A stretch of DNA of 64,000 bases, taken from the NCBI GenBank assembly GCA_942493075.1, contig OW818681.1, positions 1,984,001-2,048,000 of the forward strand, in the 5' to 3' direction. Under the pieces are notes generated by a model that was not told the DNA's origin, searched no databases, and saw only the letters and a program-made list of their open reading frames with translations. Both the position numbers and the translations under genes were made by a program. The stretch comes from JBBQYD01 sp942493075 (GTDB lineage: Bacteria; Verrucomicrobiota; Verrucomicrobiia; Limisphaerales; UBA8199). Below, in pieces: positions 1 to 8,021 of the stretch. Positions within the stretch are counted from its first letter, which is position 1. Each line of letters starts with the position of its first letter.

Positions 1-692
1 AGTGCCAACCCGAATAGCAGGACAGTCGCACCACCATCAGGGACCGCGGCTCCGCCATTGCCGACCTTTACCGTAATGGCAACGTCCACCAGGCGAGGTC
101 CTCCTGATCCGGCTCCCTTCTCTACAGCGTAAAGCTCATAGTTGTAAGTCGCGTCAGGTGCCAGTGCCAGACCGCCCTGAGGGAAGGTCGGGTAATCTCC
201 AAAAGTAATGTTCTGCGAGTTTTGGGCCAGATTGTTGTTCGCGCCCAGTGCTGCAAAGGTGCCCTCGGTGCCTGCGCCATTCAGGGTGCCGTTATTTCCG
301 TAGGAGTTGTCGCCCCAGTAACCCAGCGGATTAACGACGCTCCATAAAACTCCGGCGGTCGGGTCACGATCCACGGCCAGATAGAAGTCGTAATACTCCA
401 GGCTTCTGCCGGCAGTCCCTGAGGTGTCGCTATTGATGGAGAACTCATAATTCCATAGGCCGCGCGGAGCCGGGGCTGTGGCATATGAATACACTCCATT
501 CACGTTGGCTGTATCCCCTGATGTTCGGTTTTTGGCGCGCAATCCCAACTCAATTCCGTTTGCGGAATCGGAGGTCCAGCCGGTATTCGGGTTGCCCCCG
601 CCGTATATGGCCGTGATGTTGTCGTTATAAGTGTCCGCCGAGGCTGCTGACGCAAAGGTGGCGAGCAGTATTGTGGCAATAGGAAGTTTCAT
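1..692 (-). CDS. Secreted protein with VPDGG-type C-terminal sorting signal (partial)
   Basis: The reading frame starts at ATG 692 and runs leftward off the window edge, so the C-terminus is missing. The N-terminus is a signal peptide (MKLPIATILLATFASAASA, cleavage near residue 19). The body is rich in Gly, Asn, Thr and Tyr, as in verrucomicrobial surface or matrix proteins. The last visible residues, VPDGGATVLLFGLAL, match the start of a VPDSG/VPEP-type sorting tag: a short Pro-Asp-Gly motif followed by a hydrophobic helix, normally processed by an exosortase-like system. I do not recognise a catalytic domain. The likely role is an exported, membrane-sorted surface or exopolymer protein. No exosortase is seen in this window. 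Confidence 0.8.
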   Translation of the reverse strand, partial: MKLPIATILLATFASAASADTYNDNITAIYGGGNPNTGWTSDSANGIELGLRAKNRTSGDTANVNGVYSYATAPAPRGLWNYEFSINSDTSGTAGRSLEYYDFYLAVDRDPTAGVLWSVVNPLGYWGDNSYGNNGTLNGAGTEGTFAALGANNNLAQNSQNITFGDYPTFPQGGLALAPDATYNYELYAVEKGAGSGGPRLVDVAITVKVGNGGAAVPDGGATVLLFGLA

Positions 693-1013
693 GTGCGGAG
701 GCTGATAGCAGCAAGTGTGCCCAAGTGTAACCAAGAAGTATTGCATGTGTAAATTGCTGAAATTGAATAGCATGGGGCTTCACGTGGATTACATGGTTTG
801 TTTTCGGATTTGTCGATTAGCCTTACACAATCGCGCGAGGGCCCGGGGTAGATTGTGTTTGCCTTAGGCAAAAGTCTGCCTATTGCAACGGAAATTGCGA
901 TGTAGAAAGCAAAAAACGCAAAGTGTAAACCTGGCTGACGCTTTCCGAATCAGCGGCGAACAATCGCTCCGTATCGCTCGTGCCTATTATGTCAAGTGAT
1001 CACCCCTAAGCTC
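693..1013. other. Intergenic region, no gene seen
   Basis: About 320 bases lie between the start of the sorted surface protein and the end of the oxidoreductase gene, both on the minus strand. It should hold the promoter of the surface protein. I see no convincing ORF or RNA gene. It contains two dyads, described separately at 825-858 and 858-872. Confidence 0.5.
825..858. promoter_or_regulatory. Dyad upstream of the sorted surface protein
   Basis: ACACAATC at 825-832 and its exact reverse complement GATTGTGT at 851-858 flank an 18-base GC-rich spacer. Next to it, 858-872 is a near-perfect palindrome (TTTGCC-TTA-GGCAAA). The pair lies about 130-180 bases upstream of the ATG at 692. An operator or an RNA hairpin is possible; the sequence alone cannot decide. 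Confidence 0.3.
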
Positions 1014-2390
1014 CTAAGGTCGTTTCCAAGGTGCCCGATACTGCCGAGCCAATAGACGCGTCGCTTCTTCGTCTCCAGGAATAGTCTGGGTCTGAGGGCT
1101 GTAAACCAACGCACGTTTCAAGTTCACCGAAACATTCGCCAGGATACATGAGGCGGTCGAAATGTGTCCTTGTTCGATGTCTGCAATAGGCCGCGACCGT
1201 GCCTCTATGGCTGCCAGGAAATCCTTCATGTGCCGCCTGGTAGCCGGGGCTGCATTCAGTTCGATGTCCGCTTCTTTGGTGTCCTCGGGATACTTCTCGC
1301 GTTCGAACAAGCAATCGAAGTGAATCGGTTTTGCATCTTTATTCTGAGGGATGAAGTCCGCCCGCATGGTGCTGGCCTTAAGAGTCCCTTTTTCCCCATA
1401 GATGAACAGAGCCCACGGATAATCCGGATCAGGAGCCGATCCCCAGGTCCTGTGCTGCCACACGGCGTCAAATCCGTCATGCTCGAAAATCGCTGTTTGG
1501 GTATCGGAAATATTGGATTTTCCTTCCTTCTGAACGTAGATGCCGCCGGTAGAGGTGACTTTCTTAGGCCAGCCCAAGCTGAGCATCCAACGCACAGTGT
1601 CGTACATGTGCACGCACATATCGCCCGAAATCCCGTTGCCGTATTCCATAAAGGTTCGCCACCAACGTCTGTGCGGTAAACCATCGTATGGCCGCAACGG
1701 GGCAGGGCCGGTCCACATGTCATAATCCAGGTGGTCCGGCACGGATTCCACTGGCGGATTGCCGTTGGCCCGCATGTGATAGTAGCAGCACATTTCCACA
1801 TGCCCGATCTTTCCAAGCAGGCCCGCCTCGATCACCTGTTTCTTGGCATCGATAAGGTGAGGAGTGCTCTTTCGCTGTGTGCCCACCTGCACGACACGGT
1901 TGTACTTTCGGGCGGCAGCCACCATTGCTTCACCCTCCAGCACATCCACACTGATGGGTTTCTGCACATAAACATCCGCACCAGCTTCCATTGCTGCAAT
2001 TGCCTGCAACGCGTGCCAGTGATCCGGAGATCCGATCAGCACGATATCGAGCTTATGTGCCTTCAACATTTTGCGATAATCGTTGTAGGTCTGTGGGGGC
2101 TTCGGTTGCTGCACTCGTTGAGCAGCGATTTCCAGGGCGCCTTCCAGCATCTTTTTGTCGGGATCACAAATGGCTGAAATCTCGATCGGAGCCACCTGTG
2201 CCAGGCGCCATAAATCGCTCTTTCCGTACCACCCGGCACCTATCAGGCCCACCTTGAATTTCCTGTCTGCTTCAGCTCCACGGAGCACTGCTGGAAACCC
2301 CATCAACATCATGCAGCCCGCGGTGCCGGCAGCCGTTTTCTTGAGAAAATCGCGGCGCGTGCCGCCCGCCTGGTGTTTCGAAATGGTCAT
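1014..2390 (-). CDS. Tat-exported Gfo/Idh/MocA family oxidoreductase
   Basis: This 458-residue protein belongs to the Gfo/Idh/MocA family of NAD(P)-dependent sugar or inositol oxidoreductases. The N-terminus carries a twin-arginine signal (TRRDFLKKTAAGTAG, residues about 11-25), so it is probably exported folded with its cofactor. A Rossmann nucleotide-binding motif (KVGLIGAGWYGKSD) follows at about residue 47. The family EKP-like motif appears as VYVQKPISVDVLEGEAM near residue 140, with Gln in place of the usual Glu. The C-terminal half is the typical alpha/beta substrate domain. Members of this exported subgroup are numerous in Verrucomicrobiota and Planctomycetota and are usually linked to polysaccharide breakdown, but the substrate cannot be read from sequence. 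It is divergent from the PKD-domain gene at 2545. Confidence 0.9.
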   Translation of the reverse strand: MTISKHQAGGTRRDFLKKTAAGTAGCMMLMGFPAVLRGAEADRKFKVGLIGAGWYGKSDLWRLAQVAPIEISAICDPDKKMLEGALEIAAQRVQQPKPPQTYNDYRKMLKAHKLDIVLIGSPDHWHALQAIAAMEAGADVYVQKPISVDVLEGEAMVAAARKYNRVVQVGTQRKSTPHLIDAKKQVIEAGLLGKIGHVEMCCYYHMRANGNPPVESVPDHLDYDMWTGPAPLRPYDGLPHRRWWRTFMEYGNGISGDMCVHMYDTVRWMLSLGWPKKVTSTGGIYVQKEGKSNISDTQTAIFEHDGFDAVWQHRTWGSAPDPDYPWALFIYGEKGTLKASTMRADFIPQNKDAKPIHFDCLFEREKYPEDTKEADIELNAAPATRRHMKDFLAAIEARSRPIADIEQGHISTASCILANVSVNLKRALVYSPQTQTIPGDEEATRLLARQYRAPWKRP

Positions 2391-2544
2391 GTCCCCATCC
2401 TAAGGGGGTTCAATCGGAGGTCAAGACCGGGACATGTGCGCATGTGCGCACGCAAAATCCTGTTTGATTTCCCGCCGGGCATGGGGCCGCAGCCAAACTT
2501 GGCGTTGCTTTTGCTGCATCTGGATCGAGATTGATGACGTTAGT

Positions 2545-4053
2545 ATGAAACTGTTGGCCTGTTTAGTCCTCGCATCCGCGTTGTGTCTTTCTGCGCTTGC
2601 TGCGGAGCGAATTAATCATGCGGGACGTATCCTCGGGCATGTACCGATCGTGACCAATGCTGTCCTATTCAATACGCCGGAAGCAGACGCCATCCTCTCC
2701 GGCCTGCAAATCATGCCCACCACGAACCCGTGGAATGAGGACATCTCGCGCCGCCCCTTGCTGCCGAACTCCGATGCAATGATCGCCCAGATCAGTGCCG
2801 ACCTCTCTGCTTCACGCCGGACCCTGCGCGCCTTCCAGGAAATGAACTTCGTGCTGGTGCCCGATTCTCAACCTTCGGTGCCGGTAAACTTTGTCGATTA
2901 TCCGGATGAATCCGATCCGAGCCCTTATCCGATTCCGTCGAACTTGCCGATTGAAACCTGGCCTTCCCAAACCGGCAGCCTGACTCTTGAACAGTGGCAA
3001 ACGGATCTGGAGAGCACCGGAGGAGATCGTCATGCCATCGTCGTTCAACCTGGCACTGGAGCATTCTGGGAAATGTGGCAGGCCAAGCGAACAGGGACCG
3101 CTTGGGAAGCCTCCAATGGCGCCAAATTTAACCTATATAGCAACGATCTGCGCCCGGCGGGTTGGACATCGGCGGACGCAGCCGGTTTGCCGATGTTTCC
3201 GGCTCTACCAAGATCTGATGAATGCCAGCGAGGGGTTGTTGAACACGCGTTACGAATCGTGGTAGCACGCACGCGCAGAGCCTACATCTATCCAGCAACA
3301 CATTACGCCTCTAGCACACCAGCTACTCAAACCAATGTGCCCGCCATGGGCCAACGCTTGCGCCTCAAAGCCAGCTTTGAGATTCCGTCCTCTTGGAGCC
3401 GTGAAGAAAAAGCAATCCTGGCGGCCTTGAAGAAATACGGTGCTCTGGTGGCTGACAACGGAGGGTTTTTCTCGATCTCCGTTACCCCGGACAACCGCTG
3501 GAGTGCTAATGCCTTTGGCCATTTGCCTAGCGTGGGTATTACGAATTTCGAAGTCATCCAGGCCACCGGCCCTGCCGAGGGGCCGCGCTCACCGAATGCT
3601 CCGCTCGCGGCAGCAGGCCCGGATCAATCCACCAGTCCAGGGAAGACGGTCGGTCTCCAGGGGTTCGTGACTTACACAGGTTCCGCTCCCGCGATCCAAT
3701 GGAAGCAATATTCCGGCCCCGGCGTCGTGACATTCGGTGACGCCCGGCAAACCAATGCCACGGCAATATTCAGTGCTCCTGGCTCCTATGTGCTGATGTT
3801 GAGCGCCGATGATGGAGTGCATGCCATCAGCTATGATGCCATGACTGTGACCGTGGGTGATCCGATCCATCTCACGGCTCATCGTTCCGAAACCAACCTG
3901 GTGTTGAGCTGGGTAGGCGGCGCGCCGCCGTACACCGTTGAATCTACTCCGTTCCTCGATCAATCATGGGAAGCTTTGTTTACCACGAACGTGCAGTCCG
4001 TAACCATCCCGATGTCAAAACCCTCCGCGCTTTTCCGTGTTCGGGCCCAATAA
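2545..4053 (+). CDS. Secreted protein with PKD-like domain, function unknown
   Basis: I chose ATG 2545 because it opens a clean signal peptide (MKLLACLVLASALCLSALA); the frame stays open upstream to 2434 but that part looks non-coding. The mature protein of about 480 residues has an N-terminal domain I cannot name (Trp- and Pro-rich, with LKKYGALVADNGGFFSISV near residue 300). A PKD/Ig-like domain follows at about residues 350-440 (AAGPDQSTSPGKTVGLQGFV). The C-terminal module (LVLSWVGGAPPYTVESTP ... ALFRVRAQ) is of a kind common on verrucomicrobial secreted proteins. Secretion and surface or carbohydrate contact are inferred; no catalytic motif is evident. A short hairpin follows the stop. 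Confidence 0.75.
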   Translation: MKLLACLVLASALCLSALAAERINHAGRILGHVPIVTNAVLFNTPEADAILSGLQIMPTTNPWNEDISRRPLLPNSDAMIAQISADLSASRRTLRAFQEMNFVLVPDSQPSVPVNFVDYPDESDPSPYPIPSNLPIETWPSQTGSLTLEQWQTDLESTGGDRHAIVVQPGTGAFWEMWQAKRTGTAWEASNGAKFNLYSNDLRPAGWTSADAAGLPMFPALPRSDECQRGVVEHALRIVVARTRRAYIYPATHYASSTPATQTNVPAMGQRLRLKASFEIPSSWSREEKAILAALKKYGALVADNGGFFSISVTPDNRWSANAFGHLPSVGITNFEVIQATGPAEGPRSPNAPLAAAGPDQSTSPGKTVGLQGFVTYTGSAPAIQWKQYSGPGVVTFGDARQTNATAIFSAPGSYVLMLSADDGVHAISYDAMTVTVGDPIHLTAHRSETNLVLSWVGGAPPYTVESTPFLDQSWEALFTTNVQSVTIPMSKPSALFRVRAQ

Positions 4054-4057
4054 TGAT

Positions 4058-4076
4058 GCGAGAAAACCTCGCTTTT
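4058..4076 (+). terminator. Possible rho-independent terminator
   Basis: A 5-bp stem (GCGAG/CTCGC, loop AAAAC) begins four bases after the stop codon at 4053 and is followed by TTTT. It is short but well placed between the PKD-domain gene and the methyltransferase. Confidence 0.4.
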
Positions 4077-4141
4077 GCCCCCGCGCAGGCGTATTAAGTA
4101 TAGCCAGTCGCAAACCCGAAGCTATTAACATATCAGGAGCT

Positions 4142-4894
4142 ATGGCACTGGACATCCCACGAATCTTCAACATTACTGAAAGTGCTCACCGCATTCATAA
4201 TCCGTTCACACCCGAAAAGCTTGCCACTCTCGGTGAGGCCTTGCGTCTGGAGCCGGGTGCCCGTGTGCTCGATCTTGGCAGCGGTTCGGGCGAGATGCTG
4301 TGCACCTGGGCACGCGATTTCGGAATCATCGGCACCGGTATCGACATGAGCCAGTTGTTCTCCCAGCAGGCGAAACTCCGCGCTGAGGAACTTGGGGTCG
4401 CTGACCGAGTCAAGTTCATCCACGCCGATGCCGCCGGGTATGTCGCTGATGAAAAGGTCGATGTCGCTGCCTGTGTCGGCGCCACTTGGATCGGTGGAGG
4501 AGCAGTCGGCACCATCAAGCTTCTGGCAAAGAGCCTTCGCACTGGGGGGATCATCCTCATTGGAGAACCTTATTGGGTGCAGTTGCCGCCGACGGAAGAC
4601 ATTGCAAAAGGATGCTCTGCCAACTCCATCTCCGACTACCTCCTGCTTCCCGACCTTCTCGGGTCTTTCGGCGATCTTGGGTACGACGTCGTAGAGATGG
4701 TCCTGGCAAACCGGGACGGCTGGGACAGGTACGAGGCCGCCAAGTGGCTTACGATGCGCCGGTGGCTCGAAGCAAATCCCAACGATGACTTTGCAAAAGA
4801 GGTTCGAGCGCAACTAACCTCAGAACCCAAACGTTACGCTACGTACACCCGTCAATACCTGGGCTGGGGAGTGTTCGCGCTGATGGCGCGGTGA
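4142..4894 (+). CDS. Class I SAM-dependent methyltransferase
   Basis: The start at ATG 4142 is supported by AGGAG just upstream; the frame is open further back but carries no family sequence. The 250-residue protein contains the SAM-binding motif I loop (VLDLGSGSGEML, about residues 41-52), an acidic motif II (GTGIDMS) and a Rossmann methyltransferase layout (VDVAACVGATWIGGG; GGIILIGEPYW). It ends RQYLGWGVFALMAR, which fits the C-terminal strand of this small-molecule methyltransferase group. The substrate is not inferable. The last 45 bases of the gene recur at 6511-6555 (see findings). Confidence 0.88.
   Translation: MALDIPRIFNITESAHRIHNPFTPEKLATLGEALRLEPGARVLDLGSGSGEMLCTWARDFGIIGTGIDMSQLFSQQAKLRAEELGVADRVKFIHADAAGYVADEKVDVAACVGATWIGGGAVGTIKLLAKSLRTGGIILIGEPYWVQLPPTEDIAKGCSANSISDYLLLPDLLGSFGDLGYDVVEMVLANRDGWDRYEAAKWLTMRRWLEANPNDDFAKEVRAQLTSEPKRYATYTRQYLGWGVFALMAR
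4850..4894 (+). repeat. Direct repeat copy 1: methyltransferase 3' end
   Basis: These last 45 bases of the methyltransferase gene, stop codon included, match 6511-6555 at 42 of 45 positions. The two copies bracket the block 4895-6510. Confidence 0.8.
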
Positions 4895-4962
4895 ACCGCG
4901 CGTTGAATGTCAGGGTGGGCAGCACCTCGACAAAGAGGGCGCCAAGCACTAGTTTTCTAAAG

Positions 4963-5340
4963 ATGAGAATCGCGGAACAATCACCACGATCCGGTCGGTC
5001 TCACGAATGGATTGACCGGCGCAGCCTCGCTCTGCATGAGGAGGTGGCGTGTTTACTGCAAAAGAATCCAGAATTGCTGCAGAAGGCCCAGAGTACGCTC
5101 ACACGATGGATTCGGCAGCAGCAGCCTGATGTCCCGCCCGTTTTACGCGAGTGGGAGGATATTTTGAACACATGGCCTCTCGAAAGAATTCTTGAACTGC
5201 TCAGAAGTCCGGACGAGGAAGCCCGGCGTCTGCGCCAGTCCAGCCCGTTTTGCGGTTTTCTGACTCCTGAAAAGCGGCTTGCCATTTTCAAAGAGTATGA
5301 AACGTCACGAGCTTCACGCTGCTGCTACGCGAAGGGATGA
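4963..5340 (+). CDS. Small antitoxin-like protein of unknown function
   Basis: ATG 4963 gives 125 residues; an upstream ATG at 4891, overlapping the methyltransferase stop, is possible but adds low-complexity sequence. The conserved core has a WIDRRSLALHEEVACLL helix, then TLTRWIRQQQPD, then a terminal block RLRQSSPFCGFLTPEKRLAIF. From memory, this helical family often lies just upstream of nucleotidyltransferase-type toxin genes and is treated as an antitoxin; that is a recollection, not a search result. No such toxin follows here. A 32-codon ORF overlaps its stop. The protein would then be an orphan left after loss of the partner. Confidence 0.6.
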   Translation: MRIAEQSPRSGRSHEWIDRRSLALHEEVACLLQKNPELLQKAQSTLTRWIRQQQPDVPPVLREWEDILNTWPLERILELLRSPDEEARRLRQSSPFCGFLTPEKRLAIFKEYETSRASRCCYAKG

Positions 5341-5435
5341 TTGTAATGCAAACCATGCATGGACGTATCGCGCAGTTGCCGGAGGAGCGGCAAAGCCGTG
5401 CTCGACACCGACTCGACAGGCTTTCTGCTCACTAA
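5337..5435 (+). CDS. Possible 32-residue micro-ORF coupling two genes
   Basis: An ATG at 5337 overlaps the previous stop (ATGA), and this ORF's TAA (5433-5435) overlaps the ATG of the next gene (TAATG). The product would be short, basic and helical (MHGRIAQLPEERQSRARHRL is its central part). The overlap at both ends suggests translational coupling or the remnant of a lost gene, but a coincidence is quite possible. Confidence 0.25.
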   Translation: MIVMQTMHGRIAQLPEERQSRARHRLDRLSAH

Positions 5436-6436
5436 TGCAATCAATAAGGCTCAAATGTGGGCTGTTGTTGCTTGCTGCGACAGCAGCCTGTTGTGCACAA
5501 ACGAACATGTCCGACATGTCCTTGCAGGGGCAGCGATTCCCAGCTTCCTCGTACGAACTAATAAACCGTATTCCCCCTGCAAAGCTCGCGCGCTTACCGA
5601 AAGCACTGCCGATTTTTCAATACGCTTCGAAGCCTCGGGAGTTCCCAATCACCGCCTTGCAAACCCTGCTGAATGATTCAGCTTTTGCAGGCACGAATGT
5701 AATTGGCCTGCTGAAATCACGAAGTGATCGGCTAGCAATAAGTGAGAACATCAGGCTCACGTCTCATGACCGCCTCGATTATTTCACCGTTGTTCCATCG
5801 GAAGGGCGCATCATTTCGTACAACGCCGAGCGCGGCAGGGACATTCCGTCCTCAGATGCTGTTCCAGGTTTCGAGGCTGTCAGGAATCGAGCATTTCAAC
5901 TGGCTGAGATGTTCGGCATAAGCACTAACGAAATGGAGTTGGAGGATAACGGCTCCGTGCATGTCCGTCGAGCAGAGGGAAGCAATGCTGCCTTAGGAGG
6001 CGCGGTAAAATACAAAACAAATCGCTCCGTGAAATTGTTGCGGAGCCTTGCAGGTTATACTTTCGGTTCATTCACTGATGACAAGATCGAATTGGACCTT
6101 GGCGTTAATGGACGCCTCCGCAAGTTTGATCTCAGATGGCGGAGCACCGAAGCGGTAAGCACCAACAAAGTTGCCTCAATCTCGCAAATAATGGAAGCAA
6201 TCCAGAGCGGGCAAGGATTCGCAGATGTTACAAATGAGTATCCCGAGGAGGGAATTGCCCTAATCGAGTTGAAGGATTTTGAGATTCAATACCACGTCTG
6301 TACCTTCGATAATCCTGGAACGACCTCTGCCAAGACTGAAATTCGGCCAGTAATATCGTTCAACGTTATGTTCAAGTCCAAGACCGGCAAAACTGAAGAG
6401 GGAGGAATCTATGCACCGCTCATCCTTTCGCCTTGA
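5435..6436 (+). CDS. Secreted protein of unknown function
   Basis: ATG 5435 opens a signal peptide with a double-Cys end (CGLLLLAATAACCAQ), so the 333-residue product is exported and could be a lipoprotein, although the lipobox is imperfect. I recognise no family. Visible features are alternating strands and short helices, a segment HDRLDYFTVVPSEGRIISYN that looks like a beta-rich repeat, and no Cys pairs or catalytic motif. The open frame upstream of 5435 overlaps the antitoxin-like gene and is not used. The gene lies inside the block flanked by the duplicated methyltransferase 3' end. Confidence 0.6.
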   Translation: MQSIRLKCGLLLLAATAACCAQTNMSDMSLQGQRFPASSYELINRIPPAKLARLPKALPIFQYASKPREFPITALQTLLNDSAFAGTNVIGLLKSRSDRLAISENIRLTSHDRLDYFTVVPSEGRIISYNAERGRDIPSSDAVPGFEAVRNRAFQLAEMFGISTNEMELEDNGSVHVRRAEGSNAALGGAVKYKTNRSVKLLRSLAGYTFGSFTDDKIELDLGVNGRLRKFDLRWRSTEAVSTNKVASISQIMEAIQSGQGFADVTNEYPEEGIALIELKDFEIQYHVCTFDNPGTTSAKTEIRPVISFNVMFKSKTGKTEEGGIYAPLILSP

Positions 6437-6510
6437 ATGAGTGCTTCCGATATCGTCCGCGAGGCCAAATTCGCCCGATGTTCCTCCTCCGTTGGGCGTC
6501 GCCCGGTTTT

Positions 6511-6555
6511 CGTCAATACATGGGCTGGGGAGTGTTCGCACTGATGGCGTGGTGA
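6511..6555 (+). pseudogene. Direct repeat copy 2: remnant of a methyltransferase C-terminus
   Basis: This segment would encode RQYMGWGVFALMAW plus stop, the same tail as the intact methyltransferase ending at 4894, and the DNA matches at 42 of 45 bases. Upstream sequence in the same frame bears no resemblance to a methyltransferase. It is either the stub of a decayed second copy or the scar of an insertion or duplication that placed 4895-6510 here. Confidence 0.65.
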
Positions 6556-6655
6556 GTGAACCGTGTTGGCCAGACCATATTTAGTTACACTTTTCGGAGG
6601 GTTTTCGATCATCAAAGCCTTTACCTTGGTTCGGGGCACTGCGTAATGTTGGTTC

Positions 6656-8002
6656 ATGCAGTCCACCAAGTCTCGTTTTCAAGCATCTGCTTTCGCAGGC
6701 CCCACTCCGGCGCTATCGCGCCGAACATTCCTGCAGCGCTCCTCAGTGCTAGCCGCTGCGGTTGCCGCCCCGATGATCATTCCAGGAACCGCCTTAGGCC
6801 TGAATGGGGCAGTGCCACCCAGTGAACGAATACTCCTGGGCGGCATCGGAGTTGGGAACCGAGGCACTGGTGTGCTGAATTGGATGCTCCCCGAGAAGGA
6901 CGTGCAGTTCGTTGCGATTTGTGATGCGAAGCGCAGTCAGCGTGAGGCAGTCAAACGCATCGCCGATGGCCGATATGGCAACAAAGATTGCGCCATGTAC
7001 CAGGACATTCGCGAGTTCCTGGCTGAGCGAACCGACATCGATGCGGTCCTGATTGCGACAGGGGATCGCTGGCACGCCACTGCTTCCGTGCTGGCCATGC
7101 GCGCCGGCAAGGACGTGTATTCCGAGAAGCCTTCTTCGATGACTGTGGCCGAGGGACAAGCTGTGGTCGAGGCGGCGCGCCGCTACGGTCGTGTCTATCA
7201 GACGGGCACACAACGATTGAGCGAGGAAAACTTCACATTTGCGAATGAGTTGCTTCGCACCGGGCGATTGGGCCAGGTCCACACCGTCCGGGCGCATATC
7301 GCTCCATGGGATGCCGCGGAGATGAACCACGGCTGGCTCCCTGCCGAACCTGAACCACCCAAATCAGAAGTGGATTGGGATCAGTGGCTCGGCCCTTGCC
7401 CGTGGCGGCCTTACAACTCGGCCTATACGAGCGGCGGGTGGCGCGGATTCTATGATTTCCACACCAGTTGCATCGGTGAATGGGGCGCTCATACGTTCGC
7501 GCAGTGCCAGGTAGCTCTGGGGCTCGAACAGACTTCAGCAGTCGAATACCAGTACGTTAAGAACGAGAGCGGCGATGGAATGGTCACCAAGTTCGCAAAC
7601 GGCGTTCGAATGGTCCTTCAGCGTGAGGGTTGGCACGGCAGTTGTGGCGTGCGTTACGAGGGAACCGAAGGCTGGGTCTCCGTTGCAGACGGCTACTCGC
7701 GCCCGGATATCTCCTCGGCAGCGTGGCTCCAGGATTTCAAACGCCTGGTGGGCGATTACATGGTTCGCACCCAACGTCCAATGAGCCATCCGCGCGATTT
7801 CTTTAACTGTATCAAGAGCCGCCGCACAACTGTGGCGCATCCGGTGATGATGCATCGATCGATGTCCACCGTGCATGCAGCCAATGTTTGCATGTGGCTC
7901 AAACGCGACCTCAAATACGATCCGGTCAAAGAGGAATACGTCAATGATCCCGAAGCGAATCGTTACCTGGCTCGTGCCATGCGGGCGCCCTGGACCATCT
8001 GA
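6656..8002 (+). CDS. Tat-exported Gfo/Idh/MocA family oxidoreductase
   Basis: This 448-residue protein has a twin-arginine signal (SRRTFLQRSSVLAAAVAAP, about residues 21-39) followed by a nucleotide-binding motif (LLGGIGVGNRGTGVLNW, about residue 61). The family EKP motif is intact (KDVYSEKPSSMTVAEGQ, near residue 155), unlike the Gln variant in the other copy at 1014-2390. A lysine in this motif is normally the catalytic or cofactor-contact residue. The C-terminal domain is beta-sheet rich, as expected. Substrate is unknown. The HEAT-repeat gene starts 19 bases after its stop, so the two may be co-transcribed. Confidence 0.9.
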   Translation: MQSTKSRFQASAFAGPTPALSRRTFLQRSSVLAAAVAAPMIIPGTALGLNGAVPPSERILLGGIGVGNRGTGVLNWMLPEKDVQFVAICDAKRSQREAVKRIADGRYGNKDCAMYQDIREFLAERTDIDAVLIATGDRWHATASVLAMRAGKDVYSEKPSSMTVAEGQAVVEAARRYGRVYQTGTQRLSEENFTFANELLRTGRLGQVHTVRAHIAPWDAAEMNHGWLPAEPEPPKSEVDWDQWLGPCPWRPYNSAYTSGGWRGFYDFHTSCIGEWGAHTFAQCQVALGLEQTSAVEYQYVKNESGDGMVTKFANGVRMVLQREGWHGSCGVRYEGTEGWVSVADGYSRPDISSAAWLQDFKRLVGDYMVRTQRPMSHPRDFFNCIKSRRTTVAHPVMMHRSMSTVHAANVCMWLKRDLKYDPVKEEYVNDPEANRYLARAMRAPWTI

Positions 8003-8021
8003 AACATTACGACACCTGCAT

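Noticed and set aside
2433..2448. CATGTGCG repeated twice upstream of the PKD-domain gene
   Set aside because: Only two 8-base units; no array and no clear function.
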